DNA of 58,423 nt from JBGQAS01 sp964498605. Its GTDB lineage: Bacteria; Chloroflexota; Anaerolineae; Anaerolineales; Anaerolineaceae. Positions 8,386 to 17,065 of this stretch are shown piece by piece. The position numbers were made by a program, and so were the translations under genes. Where the stretch lies: NCBI GenBank assembly GCA_964498605.1, contig CAZCHK010000007.1, positions 1 to 58,423 of the forward strand. Reading direction: 5' to 3'. Positions within the stretch are counted from its first letter, which is position 1. The number at the start of each line of letters is the position of its first letter. Below the pieces are notes generated by a model, which had not been told where the DNA came from, did not search any database, and worked only from the letters and a program-made list of their open reading frames with translations.

Positions 8386-10368
8386 TCAGTTTAAATTTTC
8401 TATGGAGTAATCCGCATGTAGCTTTGTAAAAGTCGTGGCACCAACGACAATTACCGTCGCTTTAGTTTGATTGTCTAACGATAAGGGGATATGAAGTGTT
8501 GAGCCCGGTATGTAATCATATCGGGTTATTTTTGTTTCATCGCCTTCGATGACCATTGCAACCTCAAAGAATTGGGGAATATCCACCATCATCCTCACAA
8601 AACCATCTTCGCTCCATCCCCCGCTGCTGTTTTCAAAATCTTCGTGGTAGTTAATCGCATCAATTGCAATGTCATCAACAAGAAGCCCCTCACCATTTAC
8701 TGCAAGATCTGTGAGGTATTCAAACTGTATATATACTGTTTTCCCGGAATACCTGGACAAGTCTACGCTCGCCTGGATCCATCCTTTGGACGATCCTGTC
8801 AAACCGCATCCGAAGCTGTATCGTCCAGCAAGGCAGCCTTCAGGAAGTAAAACTTCCCATTTCACCATATCGGTGGAAGCCAGAACATAAACGTAATCGT
8901 ACTGCTCCTCTATGTCGTACCAGGTCATATACGAAAGCGAAATCGGCCTATCCATCACGGAAGAAAAATCAAACTCCCTGGTCATTCGCATTGAGGACTC
9001 ATTTCCCCGGTTCGACCACATCGCATACTCCCCTGAATATGCAGAAGTCCCAATAACACGGACAGACTCGTTACCGACGAATTCCAATTGATAATTTCCT
9101 TCACAATCGATTTCTATATAATCTACTCCAAATTGGTTTACCGTTCTCCTTTCCACGCTACCTGGACATTTGCTTATCTGCTCACTCATGGATATGCGAG
9201 TTGGAAGAGGAAAGTACTTATACGAATATCGCCCCTCCCCGATCGTGGGATCATTTATAAGATTCGCAATTGCCCAATCTCCAAATATCGATGCGTATGT
9301 TATTGAGGGATCACCATACTTGTTATCTTTGTTAAGGACTTGTGTAATCGAAGTTAATCCTGTAGATTGTGAGCTGATAAGCGATTGCATAACCTCTGAG
9401 CCAAATCGTTCCGCAAAATACGCAGCAAATAAGAATCCTCCCGCATAAAAGGGACTGGAGTCAGCCATTTCGTCAGTCCATTCAGTTAACGGAATATCAG
9501 GCTCTACAAGATAGCTGTAAGTTTCCCATGAAGAGTAAAAACCATTTATGTAAGCTGCGTATTCCGCAGCCCCCTCATTTATCCAGGTTTCTTCATTTTT
9601 ATCCTGGTTGTAGTGAATCATGTGCTGAAATTCATGCGAGATAACCTGAAAAATAAAATCATCCTCAAGAGACACAGCATCAGCATTGATGTAAATCATC
9701 TCGTGCTCATTAGAAAATTCATTTACAGATTGCGGTGCTGTGTCATTGGCAGAAAAATACCCGCCGACAAATGAGCCTAACTTCGTTGTGTAAAAAATAT
9801 ATATGTGAGGATCCTCATCGATCCCTGGATTTGATTCACTGCCAAAATACCTGATGTTTGTTGGATAAATTTTCTCTTCGAAAACGGTCAATATGCGCTG
9901 CGCGTCAGATTTTGATATATTCAGATCATCCTGAGCCCAAAAGAATGAGTGTTCTGATTCTGCAAGAAGAACAGCATCGATGCGGTGATAATTATCAACA
10001 TCATCGTTGTACACTGTAAATGCCGAGCAGTCCCCTGGTTGAGGATATACAACATCCTCATTTGGAGTACGCAATGCCAATTGTTTGTTTAAGTATTTCC
10101 AGGAAATTTCCGAATAGTTTCTGGGAGCGACAGGAATACTTAAAATGTGCAAATAATTTTCTGCTGCAGAATTGGCTTGAGCGGCTGATGATGCGATTGG
10201 AGGAATTTCCTTCTGTGATGATGACGGCAAACGATCGATTGAAATAATCATCCTCTCCGTTTCAACTAGCTCACCTTCATAAGGACACAAACAGGAATTG
10301 AGTGAAAATGCCAGCAGGAAAAGCATGAGAAACACTAACGAAGTCAAATTACTGGTCGGCGATGCCAT
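8386..10368 (-). CDS. Secreted lipoprotein zinc metalloprotease (M30-like) with C-terminal jelly-roll domain
   Basis: 660 residues. N-terminal lipoprotein signal with lipobox LNSC near residue 26. Zinc site HEFQH at residues 245-249, followed about 20 residues on by NEGAAEY giving the third ligand Glu; this arrangement resembles M30 (hyicolysin) and related gluzincins. The C-terminal half contains SYMTWYDIEEQYDYVYVLAS and DLSRYSGKTVYIQFEYLTD...GLLVDDIAID, the beta-sandwich seen in immune-inhibitor-A-like and MAM-like secreted proteins, probably for substrate binding. Last gene of a leftward operon: its start overlaps the end of the O-antigen-ligase-like gene by 20 bases. Likely outer-surface protein degradation. 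Confidence 0.75.
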   Translation of the reverse strand: MASPTSNLTSLVFLMLFLLAFSLNSCLCPYEGELVETERMIISIDRLPSSSQKEIPPIASSAAQANSAAENYLHILSIPVAPRNYSEISWKYLNKQLALRTPNEDVVYPQPGDCSAFTVYNDDVDNYHRIDAVLLAESEHSFFWAQDDLNISKSDAQRILTVFEEKIYPTNIRYFGSESNPGIDEDPHIYIFYTTKLGSFVGGYFSANDTAPQSVNEFSNEHEMIYINADAVSLEDDFIFQVISHEFQHMIHYNQDKNEETWINEGAAEYAAYINGFYSSWETYSYLVEPDIPLTEWTDEMADSSPFYAGGFLFAAYFAERFGSEVMQSLISSQSTGLTSITQVLNKDNKYGDPSITYASIFGDWAIANLINDPTIGEGRYSYKYFPLPTRISMSEQISKCPGSVERRTVNQFGVDYIEIDCEGNYQLEFVGNESVRVIGTSAYSGEYAMWSNRGNESSMRMTREFDFSSVMDRPISLSYMTWYDIEEQYDYVYVLASTDMVKWEVLLPEGCLAGRYSFGCGLTGSSKGWIQASVDLSRYSGKTVYIQFEYLTDLAVNGEGLLVDDIAIDAINYHEDFENSSGGWSEDGFVRMMVDIPQFFEVAMVIEGDETKITRYDYIPGSTLHIPLSLDNQTKATVIVVGATTFTKLHADYSIENLN

Positions 10369-11836
10369 TATTCTTTTTAAGAATCATTTGAATGCCAAAA
10401 ACAGCCGTTACAAGACCTGTAGTAATCCACAAATATGGCATGGCAAAAGAATCGATGCTTATCCCTTCCATGATAAAAGCGGAAAGCATGAACAATCCCA
10501 TATAACCAATGGAGATATCTTCCTTCTTGGTGGTTCTTGTGAGATAAATTGACGTGCGTAATAGTATGTACAACCACGTAAGAAAGAAAGCCAAACCAAC
10601 CATGCCTGTTTCTGCGGGTAACCGAAACCAAATGCTTTTAATATTCAACATTTGAGGTGAATGGAAAACAAGATGCCTGATTTCAGTCAGCTGCCAACCA
10701 TACGGGATGATGCCGGATGGAATAAAATATCCCGCGTTGCCTAAACCTACTCCTAGGAGGGGGTTTGCATTAAAAATGCTCCATCCTGCAATCCAATATA
10801 CAACTCTCTCTCCAAAAGATAAGGTATTTGCCAGCCGTAAGAGTAGATTTTGATTATCATACTCAAATGCAAAAATATTCTGCATTCGCTTGTCAAAGTT
10901 CAAGGCGTACAGTCCTAGCCCTGTTACGAAAGCCATGTAAACCGCAATAACACAAATTGATACTACAGTGAGAATAAATTTCGTAAAGCCAGGTGAATAC
11001 TTGGATTTTAAGTTAATCTTCTTCTTGAACCAATGGAAAAGTCGATAATTTATCACAACAAACGCGGTCGCTAACATCAGCAAGAAAGCTGCCCACCCAC
11101 CCCGCGAGAGGGTCAATACAAGGTTGATCATGCCAGCTAGTAACAGAATTGTTTCTACTGGGATTTTCCATAATCGAAATTTGTGCGCTGAGAAGTTGTT
11201 GATAGTTGAAGCCAGCCAGTAAGGAAGATAGAGCATGTTCAATTGATGCGCTAACCACGAAGGTTCTAATGCAAAACCAGTTGTTCTGCCCCAGAATAAT
11301 TTGCTTGTCGAGAATATTTTTTGTATGCTGATCATTAAGGCGGGATAATTTTCGTTTATAGAATTTTTCCACGCCAATGCTTGGGCAAAGCTCCATATCA
11401 TAAACAATAAACCTGACAAATTTATGAGCTTCAGAGAGGTTAGAAGAATTTTTTTGTTCCGAACAAAAGTGCTTGTAATTGTGTAATAACTGATTCCGAT
11501 AATTAATGTGATCAGTCCTTTAGCACTGCTCCCAAGAATTGAAAAATCCTTGTAAGGAGGCATGTAGATAAAAAAACCCGCAGCTGTCGAAACAATTGCA
11601 CAAATGGTGAAAAAAATCAAAGGATTTATTTGTTTTTGTAACCTGCCTGTCCGTATGATAAATGGAACAAGCCACAGAATTATCAAGAAAAGAAGAAAAA
11701 CGCCACTGGCTGGTGACACATAATCAGTGCCGGTAATTTTTGCCACCAAAGGCATACTGGTAATTGGAAGTGAAAAAAGGAGCAGGTACCAGATTACCTC
11801 GACAAACCGGTTAAATATCTCTTTTGCGTTTCGCAT
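10349..11836 (-). CDS. O-antigen ligase/polymerase-like membrane protein (Wzy_C family)
   Basis: 495 residues and around a dozen hydrophobic helices. The family signature LVLTLSRGGWAAFLLML is present near the middle, followed by a large extracytoplasmic loop containing GVGLGNAGYFIPSGI and a conserved FHSP, then closing helices. Such proteins polymerise or ligate undecaprenyl-linked glycans outside the membrane. It overlaps the Wzz-like gene by 26 bases and the metalloprotease gene by 20, so the three are one operon. Whether it polymerises, ligates or attaches glycan to protein cannot be read from sequence. Confidence 0.8.
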   Translation of the reverse strand: MRNAKEIFNRFVEVIWYLLLFSLPITSMPLVAKITGTDYVSPASGVFLLFLIILWLVPFIIRTGRLQKQINPLIFFTICAIVSTAAGFFIYMPPYKDFSILGSSAKGLITLIIGISYYTITSTFVRNKKILLTSLKLINLSGLLFMIWSFAQALAWKNSINENYPALMISIQKIFSTSKLFWGRTTGFALEPSWLAHQLNMLYLPYWLASTINNFSAHKFRLWKIPVETILLLAGMINLVLTLSRGGWAAFLLMLATAFVVINYRLFHWFKKKINLKSKYSPGFTKFILTVVSICVIAVYMAFVTGLGLYALNFDKRMQNIFAFEYDNQNLLLRLANTLSFGERVVYWIAGWSIFNANPLLGVGLGNAGYFIPSGIIPYGWQLTEIRHLVFHSPQMLNIKSIWFRLPAETGMVGLAFFLTWLYILLRTSIYLTRTTKKEDISIGYMGLFMLSAFIMEGISIDSFAMPYLWITTGLVTAVFGIQMILKKNNGIADQ

Positions 11837-12614
11837 TTTGATGAATCCATTTTAAAAGGAGACCGGATTCGACAAGAAGGATACCCACTAGAAAACCCAT
11901 CAGCACACCGGCAGAGATTAAAAAGTTCCGATTGTTCAATCGCGGCCTGTTCGAAGCTTCCGCAAAATCTGTAATGGAAATTGAGAAGGCTGGGAATATT
12001 CCCGCATTCCCATTTACTTCCAAAGCATTTTCTAATGAACTAACAATTAGCGATGGTTGAAAGGTTTCTAACAATTGGCAGTTGATACGCTGCGAATCAA
12101 AACTTGAGAGATTCGAGTAACAAGATTCGATCGCCGACAAAACATTATTGACATGACGCTGCTGATTAACCTGAAGGATCATCTGACCCAAAATCTCTCT
12201 ACTTGCTTCAGCCCAAATATTCGCAAGGATGGCAGCTTCCTCTGGTGAGAACGAATCCACTCTCAGGAAAAAATTGGCGTTATACCTCTCGAGGAAAAAG
12301 TGATTTAGAAAATCTTCATCATCTATCTGGATGCCCTGATCGTCAGATTCTTGAATCACCTTTTCCAGCACTGCGTCTGAAACAATAATCGAGCTGACAG
12401 CTTGATAAGCTCTGTCCTGTTCCGCCTCACTCATCTGTCCGGTTTGCGTGTAATTTATATCTGCAGAAAGGATCGCTTTTGCATCGTACACAGGATGATG
12501 AAATTTACTTACAAAAAATGCAAATATGCCTCCAGTAACTGCAAGTATCGAAAGAACCCACCAGTAATTAATCAAGATGAGAATGCTTTTTCTGGGGCTG
12601 AAATCCTTTTTCAT
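11811..12614 (-). CDS. Wzz/chain-length-determinant-like protein
   Basis: 267 residues with the Wzz layout: N-terminal membrane helix (WWVLSILAVTGGIFAFFVSKF, about 18-38), a periplasmic-type helical region with YDAKAILSADINYTQ, and a second helix near the C-terminus (NFLISAGVLMGFLVGILLVESGLLL) preceded by RPRLNNR, matching the P-rich segment of the family. There is no kinase domain, so it is not a BY-kinase. It would set chain length of the glycan made with the downstream Wzy-like protein. First gene of the leftward three-gene operon. Confidence 0.75.
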   Translation of the reverse strand: MKKDFSPRKSILILINYWWVLSILAVTGGIFAFFVSKFHHPVYDAKAILSADINYTQTGQMSEAEQDRAYQAVSSIIVSDAVLEKVIQESDDQGIQIDDEDFLNHFFLERYNANFFLRVDSFSPEEAAILANIWAEASREILGQMILQVNQQRHVNNVLSAIESCYSNLSSFDSQRINCQLLETFQPSLIVSSLENALEVNGNAGIFPAFSISITDFAEASNRPRLNNRNFLISAGVLMGFLVGILLVESGLLLKWIHQNAKRKRDI

Positions 12615-12649
12615 CCGCTACGAGCTCCTTGTATGCATGAATTATACAG

Positions 12650-12677
12650 GAAAAGAAATGAGCCCATTAAAGGGCTC
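12650..12677 (-). terminator. Rho-independent terminator of the Thr/Pro-rich lipoprotein gene
   Basis: On the minus strand GAGCCC-TTTAAT-GGGCTC (12660-12677) is followed by ATTTCTTTTCC. It lies 22 bases past the stop of the lipoprotein gene and just upstream of the wzz-like gene. Confidence 0.7.
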
Positions 12678-12699
12678 AACAGTGAACACCTTCATAATT

Positions 12700-13485
12700 T
12701 TATGGTATCGGAACAAAATTGATGATGATCAGGTTTTTCGCGCAGTCAGCATAAGTGGAAAATGGAGTAATTGCGCTTAAGGGTTTTGCATTTAAATCCA
12801 GGAGTTGTACAAACAGCTTATCGGTGGAGTCGAGCAGAAGGTTAGAGAGCGTGATCTCATAACCACCTGGACCATATTCGATACCTTCGGGGTGACCCGT
12901 TAATGCCACAGAATCGACGCTTGACATTCCAATCGATCCCCAAATATGGATCACGAGATTGGTGATGGGCAGATTTGATTTGCTGAAAACCTGCCCTGAG
13001 ACCCCCAACCAATTACAACCCTCAGTCGGGTGTGTGAAATTCTGGCTATACAAAGGGTTTGAATCCTGTACCTTGTATGTGTAAGCGAAAACTGGAACCG
13101 TCAACGTAGGCGTTACTGGTGTGTGTGTCGGTGGGACCGAGGTGGATGTCAAGGTCGGCGTGACAGGCGTGGAAGTCGGCGGTACCAGGGTGGGCGTGTG
13201 TGTCGGCGGGACTGAGGTGGATGTCAAGGTCGGCGTGACAGGCGTAGAAGTCGGTGGTACCAATGTGGACGTGTGTGTAGGGGGGATGGAAGTTGAAGTG
13301 GGAGGTTGTGTCAGTGTTGCAGGAACCTCGCACGTCGGACAGTCGGGACACGCAGGACAGGTAGGGCAAGTATCTTGAGGAAGTTCTTTAAAAACAAGTT
13401 TGTCAGGTGACCCCTCATTTACCAGGTGTATGCAACCTGAAAGAAAGAAACAACCGACAAATACAAACATCACAATTTTTTTCAT
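12700..13485 (-). CDS. Lipoprotein with Cys-Pro repeats and Thr/Pro-rich stalk
   Basis: About 261 residues from the chosen ATG at 13485, which has AGAGGG five bases upstream and gives a clean lipoprotein signal MKKIVMFVFVGCFFLSGC. After it come five Cys each separated by two residues (CPTCPACPDCPTC), then a roughly 75-residue Thr/Pro/Ser stalk built from 25-residue repeats, and a C-terminal folded domain of about 120 residues (NFTHPTEGCNWLGVSGQVFSKSNLP...) that looks like a surface beta-domain common in Chloroflexi exported proteins. I do not know its function. An upstream in-frame ATG at 13560 would bury the signal peptide and is rejected. Single-gene unit with its own terminator. Confidence 0.65.
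   Translation of the reverse strand: MKKIVMFVFVGCFFLSGCIHLVNEGSPDKLVFKELPQDTCPTCPACPDCPTCEVPATLTQPPTSTSIPPTHTSTLVPPTSTPVTPTLTSTSVPPTHTPTLVPPTSTPVTPTLTSTSVPPTHTPVTPTLTVPVFAYTYKVQDSNPLYSQNFTHPTEGCNWLGVSGQVFSKSNLPITNLVIHIWGSIGMSSVDSVALTGHPEGIEYGPGGYEITLSNLLLDSTDKLFVQLLDLNAKPLSAITPFSTYADCAKNLIIINFVPIP
13121..13300. repeat. 75-bp tandem repeat coding for the Thr/Pro stalk
   Basis: Two near-identical 75-bp units (13121-13195 and 13196-13270) and the start of a third from 13271. Each begins GTGTGTGTCGG or GTGTGTGTAGG on the plus strand and codes for 25 residues of the lipoprotein stalk. Unit length is a multiple of three, so copy-number change would keep the frame. Confidence 0.85.
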
Positions 13486-13502
13486 GCAACCCTCTACAAT
13501 TC

Positions 13503-13524
13503 TGCAATTTTGTAAAATGTTGCA
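13503..13524. promoter_or_regulatory. Imperfect palindrome upstream of the lipoprotein gene
   Basis: Arms TGCAA and TTGCA frame an AT-rich centre with TTTT/AAAA symmetry, ending 18 bases before the ATG. It could be an operator. The rest of 13525-13756 is AT-rich with no gene or strong hairpin that I can see. Confidence 0.3.
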
Positions 13525-13756
13525 ATTTATGTGCCATTTTTTTGAACAGAAACCAAACACCCCCAGCGATTTTGATTTGATATATTTTTATCTATTGATA
13601 ATAGAAAAAAGTTTGTTCTTGGACCTATCTTCTTCTGAATTTCATTTGCCCGACAAGTCGATACAGAATAACTATTAAATAAACCTAATTTATCTAGACA
13701 AGTAAAAAGCTCCGGAATGCGCTATCGTCTTCTAGGTTACCCCCTAGGTCCCCTAT

Positions 13757-14362
13757 CTATTCATCACGTTTATATAGTTTATGATCAATGATATACATGT
13801 GCACTTTTCGAGGGAGGTAATATCGAAAAGCCCTGCCATCTGCAACTCGCTTCCTGATCTGTCTGGAACTAATTTCAAGTAAAGGCGCGTCGACAAACTT
13901 TAGTTTTTTCGATATCCCGGGTAATTGAGATTCAAGTTCATGCATATTTACCAGATCACTCGGTCGTCGCATCACCCCCAACTCATCTGCTAAGTCCACC
14001 AGTTGTTGAGGATGATGCCATTCTGGTAAATCCGCCAGGGAATCTCCACCCATCAAGTAGATCAATTGAGCTTTAGGGAATTGTTCTCTTAACTCCTTTA
14101 TTGTGTCGACTGCAAATTGAGGAGCAGGCCTTTCAATATCGACCTTTGAGATCTCAAAGAGAGGATCACTATTGAAAGCCTCCTTCAATAAATCTATACG
14201 AATTTCTACCGGCGAGATGGATTGGCCAATTTTATGAGGAGGGTCCGGGGTCACAACCCAAAGCAGTTTGTCCAAATTAAGCTGGTCGCAAGCTTCCATG
14301 GCGAGGATCAAATGTCCCATATGAGGAGGGTCAAATGTTCCTCCAAAAATTCCAATTCTCAT
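13757..14362 (-). CDS. nadD: Nicotinate-nucleotide adenylyltransferase
   Basis: About 201 residues. Joins ATP and nicotinate mononucleotide to deamido-NAD in NAD synthesis. Seen: GIFGGTFDPPHMGHLILA (nucleotide-binding GxFDPxHxGH), LLWVVTPDPPHK, YLMGGDSLADLPEWHHP and the C-terminal ISSRQIRKRVADGR (ISSTxIR motif). ATG 14362 is chosen over GTG 14368 because AGGG sits five bases upstream. It follows obg by about 10 bases, a common pairing of obg and nadD. Confidence 0.92.
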   Translation of the reverse strand: MRIGIFGGTFDPPHMGHLILAMEACDQLNLDKLLWVVTPDPPHKIGQSISPVEIRIDLLKEAFNSDPLFEISKVDIERPAPQFAVDTIKELREQFPKAQLIYLMGGDSLADLPEWHHPQQLVDLADELGVMRRPSDLVNMHELESQLPGISKKLKFVDAPLLEISSRQIRKRVADGRAFRYYLPRKVHMYIIDHKLYKRDE

Positions 14363-14372
14363 TGCCACCCTT

Positions 14373-15632
14373 TTATTCCTGCCAGTCTAGTTCGTGTTCA
14401 CCAATAAACACGGTATCACCATCTTTGACCCCGGCAAGTCGAAGCGCTTCATCCACTCCCAGCGTTTCCATGAGTCTTTGAAATCTCCTCACAGAACCAT
14501 CGTACTCCCAGTAGGTCATTTCTGCGGCGCGCTCAATCGCTTTCCCTTCGATTCGCCATCCGTTTTTATACTTCCCAATTTTGTATTTTCTGGAGTCGTC
14601 CTGTGGTTTGTAGACAGGTAAAGCTTCAGATCGATCAGGTTCAGGAAAATTTTTTAATATTTTCGTAACTTCCCACAATAATGGCTTTAATTCACGACGG
14701 GTTAACGCAGAAATTGAATACGCTTTGTACCCCTTTTTCTCTATTTGTTTCTTGACTTCACTCCATCTTTGCCTGACTTCTTCAAGGTCGATTTTATTCA
14801 TGACCACTACTTGAGGTTTTTCTGCAAGGTGAGCATCAAAAAGAGCCATTTCGCTGTTGATTTGTGAAAAATCGGCTACTGGATCTGCTGACAAGCCGTC
14901 CAATAGGTGGATTAACACTTTAGTTCTTTGTATATGTCTAAGAAAAGTATCACCAAGACCAGCCCCCGAGTGCGCACCTTCTATCAACCCTGGTATGTCA
15001 GCTAAGACTAAAGTAGTCTCATCATCCAGCTCGGCGACTCCGAGATTTGGTTCAATGGTTGTGAAAGGATAATCGCCAATCTTCGGTTTCGCATTCGTCA
15101 CAGCAGCCAATAAACTGGATTTTCCTGCGTTGGGGACACCCACGATTCCCACGTCAGCGATTAATTTAAGTTCCAAACGCAATTTTCTTTGTTCTGCCGG
15201 TTCGCCCTTTTCTGCGGTCTGTGGCGCTTGATTTCTTGAAGTGGCAAAATGCTGATTGCCTCTTCCACCCCTCCCCCCTCTGCAAATTACCAATTGATCG
15301 CCAGTGGCGACTAAATCTCCGATTGTGTCTCCCGTTTTCGAGTCCATGACCATTGTCCCAGGGGGAACAAGGATCTCCAAGTCTTTCGCGGCTTTACCGG
15401 ACATATTGTTCGGACCACCTTTTGCCCCATCTGCTGCTTTATAGACAGATTGTCGCCTGAACGATGCCAGCGTGTTGAGAAGTGGACTGACCTTAAACAC
15501 AACATCTCCACCTTTTCCGCCATCCCCTCCATCAGGCCCTCCTCTGGGGACGTATTTTTCACGGTGAAAATGCATCATGCCATCTCCACCCTTGCCTGAA
15601 CGTACCACAATTTCGACTTCGTCAATGAACAT
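14373..15632 (-). CDS. obg: Obg/CgtA GTPase
   Basis: 419 residues from ATG 15632 (MFIDEVEIVVRSGKGGDG); an upstream in-frame start would only add residues coded by a terminator hairpin. The glycine-rich Obg fold (GGDGMMHFHREKYVPRGGPDGGDGGKGG) is followed by the G domain: GVPNAGKSSLL (P-loop), DIPGLIEGAHSGAGLG (G3), NKID (G4), and a C-terminal OCT domain (IGKYKNGWRIEGKAIERAAEMTYW...). It is a ribosome-assembly and stress GTPase. No Shine-Dalgarno sequence is seen before the ATG. Confidence 0.93.
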   Translation of the reverse strand: MFIDEVEIVVRSGKGGDGMMHFHREKYVPRGGPDGGDGGKGGDVVFKVSPLLNTLASFRRQSVYKAADGAKGGPNNMSGKAAKDLEILVPPGTMVMDSKTGDTIGDLVATGDQLVICRGGRGGRGNQHFATSRNQAPQTAEKGEPAEQRKLRLELKLIADVGIVGVPNAGKSSLLAAVTNAKPKIGDYPFTTIEPNLGVAELDDETTLVLADIPGLIEGAHSGAGLGDTFLRHIQRTKVLIHLLDGLSADPVADFSQINSEMALFDAHLAEKPQVVVMNKIDLEEVRQRWSEVKKQIEKKGYKAYSISALTRRELKPLLWEVTKILKNFPEPDRSEALPVYKPQDDSRKYKIGKYKNGWRIEGKAIERAAEMTYWEYDGSVRRFQRLMETLGVDEALRLAGVKDGDTVFIGEHELDWQE

Positions 15633-15637
15633 TTTAG

Positions 15638-15678
15638 TTTTCAAAACAGATGGGTTCTGAAAATCAGAACCCATCTGT
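15638..15678 (-). terminator. Strong hairpin/terminator between the cDPG synthetase homologue and obg
   Basis: A perfect 14-bp stem (15646-15659 with 15665-15678) and 5-base loop, followed on the minus strand by TTTTGAAAAC. It begins about ten bases after the upstream stop and ends 14 bases before the obg ATG, so it either terminates the upstream gene or forms part of the obg leader. Confidence 0.8.
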
Positions 15679-15688
15679 CATTGTTCTG

Positions 15689-17011
15689 TTACTTCTTTCC
15701 AAATTTAGATTTTAATACATCTTCCAAGGTTGGCTGCCCAATTTCCTGCAGTTCGTAGCGTACTCGCTGCATGGGCTTGTTTACTTTTATGATGCGAGTC
15801 AGGTCAATCGGTGTACCGGAAATAACCAAATCAACTTTGGCATTGTTAATCGTTTTCTCTAGGTCTTTAGTCATTTCATCGCCGTATCCCATAGCCGGAA
15901 GAATCGCTCCTGTTTTCGGGTATTTACGATATGTTTCGATGATTGAACCCACAGCGTAAGGTCTGGGATCAACAATCTCAGCCGCGCCAAAGCGGCGTGC
16001 TGCAACCCAACCTGCCCCATAAGCCATTTCTCCATGGGTTAAAGTGGGGCCATCTTCGATGACAAGAACGCGTTTTCCGCGAATTTTATCAGGTTCTTCG
16101 ACAAACAACGGCGACGCTGCCTCTATAATGATCGCGTTCGGATTCAACGCCCTTAAGTTTTCTCTCACGGAGATGATGTTCTCTGGTAAGGCAGTATCAA
16201 CCTTGTTGATGACAAATACATCTGCAGATCTTACATTCGTTTCACCTGGATGATATGCATTTTCATGGCCTGGGCGGTGAGGATCTGCCACAACGATAGC
16301 AAGATCGGATCGATAAAATGAAAAATCATTATTTCCACCATCCCAAAGCACTATATCAACTTCCTGCTCTGCCTGTCGAAGAATTGCTTCATAATCTACA
16401 CCAGCGTAAACGATGACCCCATTGTCGATGTGAGGTTCATACTCTTCGCGTTCTTCAATAGTGCATTCATGCTTGTCAAGATCAGCATAAGTGGCAAATC
16501 GCTGGACCTTTTGCTTCACTAAATCTCCGTACGGCATTGGGTGGCGGATTGCCGCGACCTTGAAACCCATACCACGAAGAATCAAGGACACCCGACGGGT
16601 TGTTTGACTTTTCCCGGAACCTGTGCGAACCGCGCAAACTGAAACCACAGGTTTTGTTGATTTGATCTGTGTCGAATCCAGACCCATTAACCGAAAATCT
16701 GCACCGCACCCCATCACCAGAGAAGCTTTGTGCATCACATACTCATGCGGAACGTCACTGTATGCAAATATCACCTGTTCGACATGATTCTCTTTGATCA
16801 GTTTGGTAAGATCGGATTCAGGGAAAATTGGGATGCCTGCAGGGTAAAGTTTTCCTGCCAGTTCAGCCGGATATTTTCTTCCCTCAATATTTGGGATCTG
16901 AGTTGCTGTAAACGCAACAACAGAATAAGCTGGATTATCACGGTAATATACATTGAAGTTGTGAAAATCTCTTCCAGCGGCGCCCATGATAAGAGTTTTG
17001 ATAGGGGTCAT
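15689..17011 (-). CDS. Cyclic 2,3-diphosphoglycerate synthetase-like P-loop protein
   Basis: About 440 residues from ATG 17011 (MTPIKTLIMGAAGRDFHNFN); the frame extends upstream to 17065 but those residues look unconserved and GGAGAC precedes ATG 17011 by several bases. Family features: MGAAGRDFHNFNVYYR, a P-loop CAVRTGSGKSQTTRRV, WDGGNNDFSFY, ADPHRPGHE and NKVD. The archaeal enzyme makes cyclic 2,3-diphosphoglycerate, a thermoprotectant and phosphate reserve, from 2,3-DPG and ATP. Bacterial homologues are widespread but their reaction is mostly unproven. It follows argS and is in the same direction as gap and pgk, whose product 3-phosphoglycerate lies upstream of this metabolite. Confidence 0.75.
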   Translation of the reverse strand: MTPIKTLIMGAAGRDFHNFNVYYRDNPAYSVVAFTATQIPNIEGRKYPAELAGKLYPAGIPIFPESDLTKLIKENHVEQVIFAYSDVPHEYVMHKASLVMGCGADFRLMGLDSTQIKSTKPVVSVCAVRTGSGKSQTTRRVSLILRGMGFKVAAIRHPMPYGDLVKQKVQRFATYADLDKHECTIEEREEYEPHIDNGVIVYAGVDYEAILRQAEQEVDIVLWDGGNNDFSFYRSDLAIVVADPHRPGHENAYHPGETNVRSADVFVINKVDTALPENIISVRENLRALNPNAIIIEAASPLFVEEPDKIRGKRVLVIEDGPTLTHGEMAYGAGWVAARRFGAAEIVDPRPYAVGSIIETYRKYPKTGAILPAMGYGDEMTKDLEKTINNAKVDLVISGTPIDLTRIIKVNKPMQRVRYELQEIGQPTLEDVLKSKFGKK

Positions 17012-17065
17012 ACAACAGTCTCCTTGAAATGTGATTTTCATCGCCATGGGGACGATGACGCCCAT

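Noticed and set aside
13121..13300. Short repeats that could suggest a CRISPR array
   Set aside because: The 75-bp units are contiguous with no unique spacers and code for in-frame protein repeats.
13121..13378. Open frame on the plus strand rich in Val and Gly opposite the lipoprotein stalk
   Set aside because: It is the mirror of the Thr/Pro repeat on the other strand; the minus frame has a signal peptide, lipobox and ribosome site.
17012..17065. Extended N-terminus of the cDPG synthetase homologue
   Set aside because: The added residues do not resemble the family start, and ATG 17011 begins just before the conserved MGAAGRDFHNFN.
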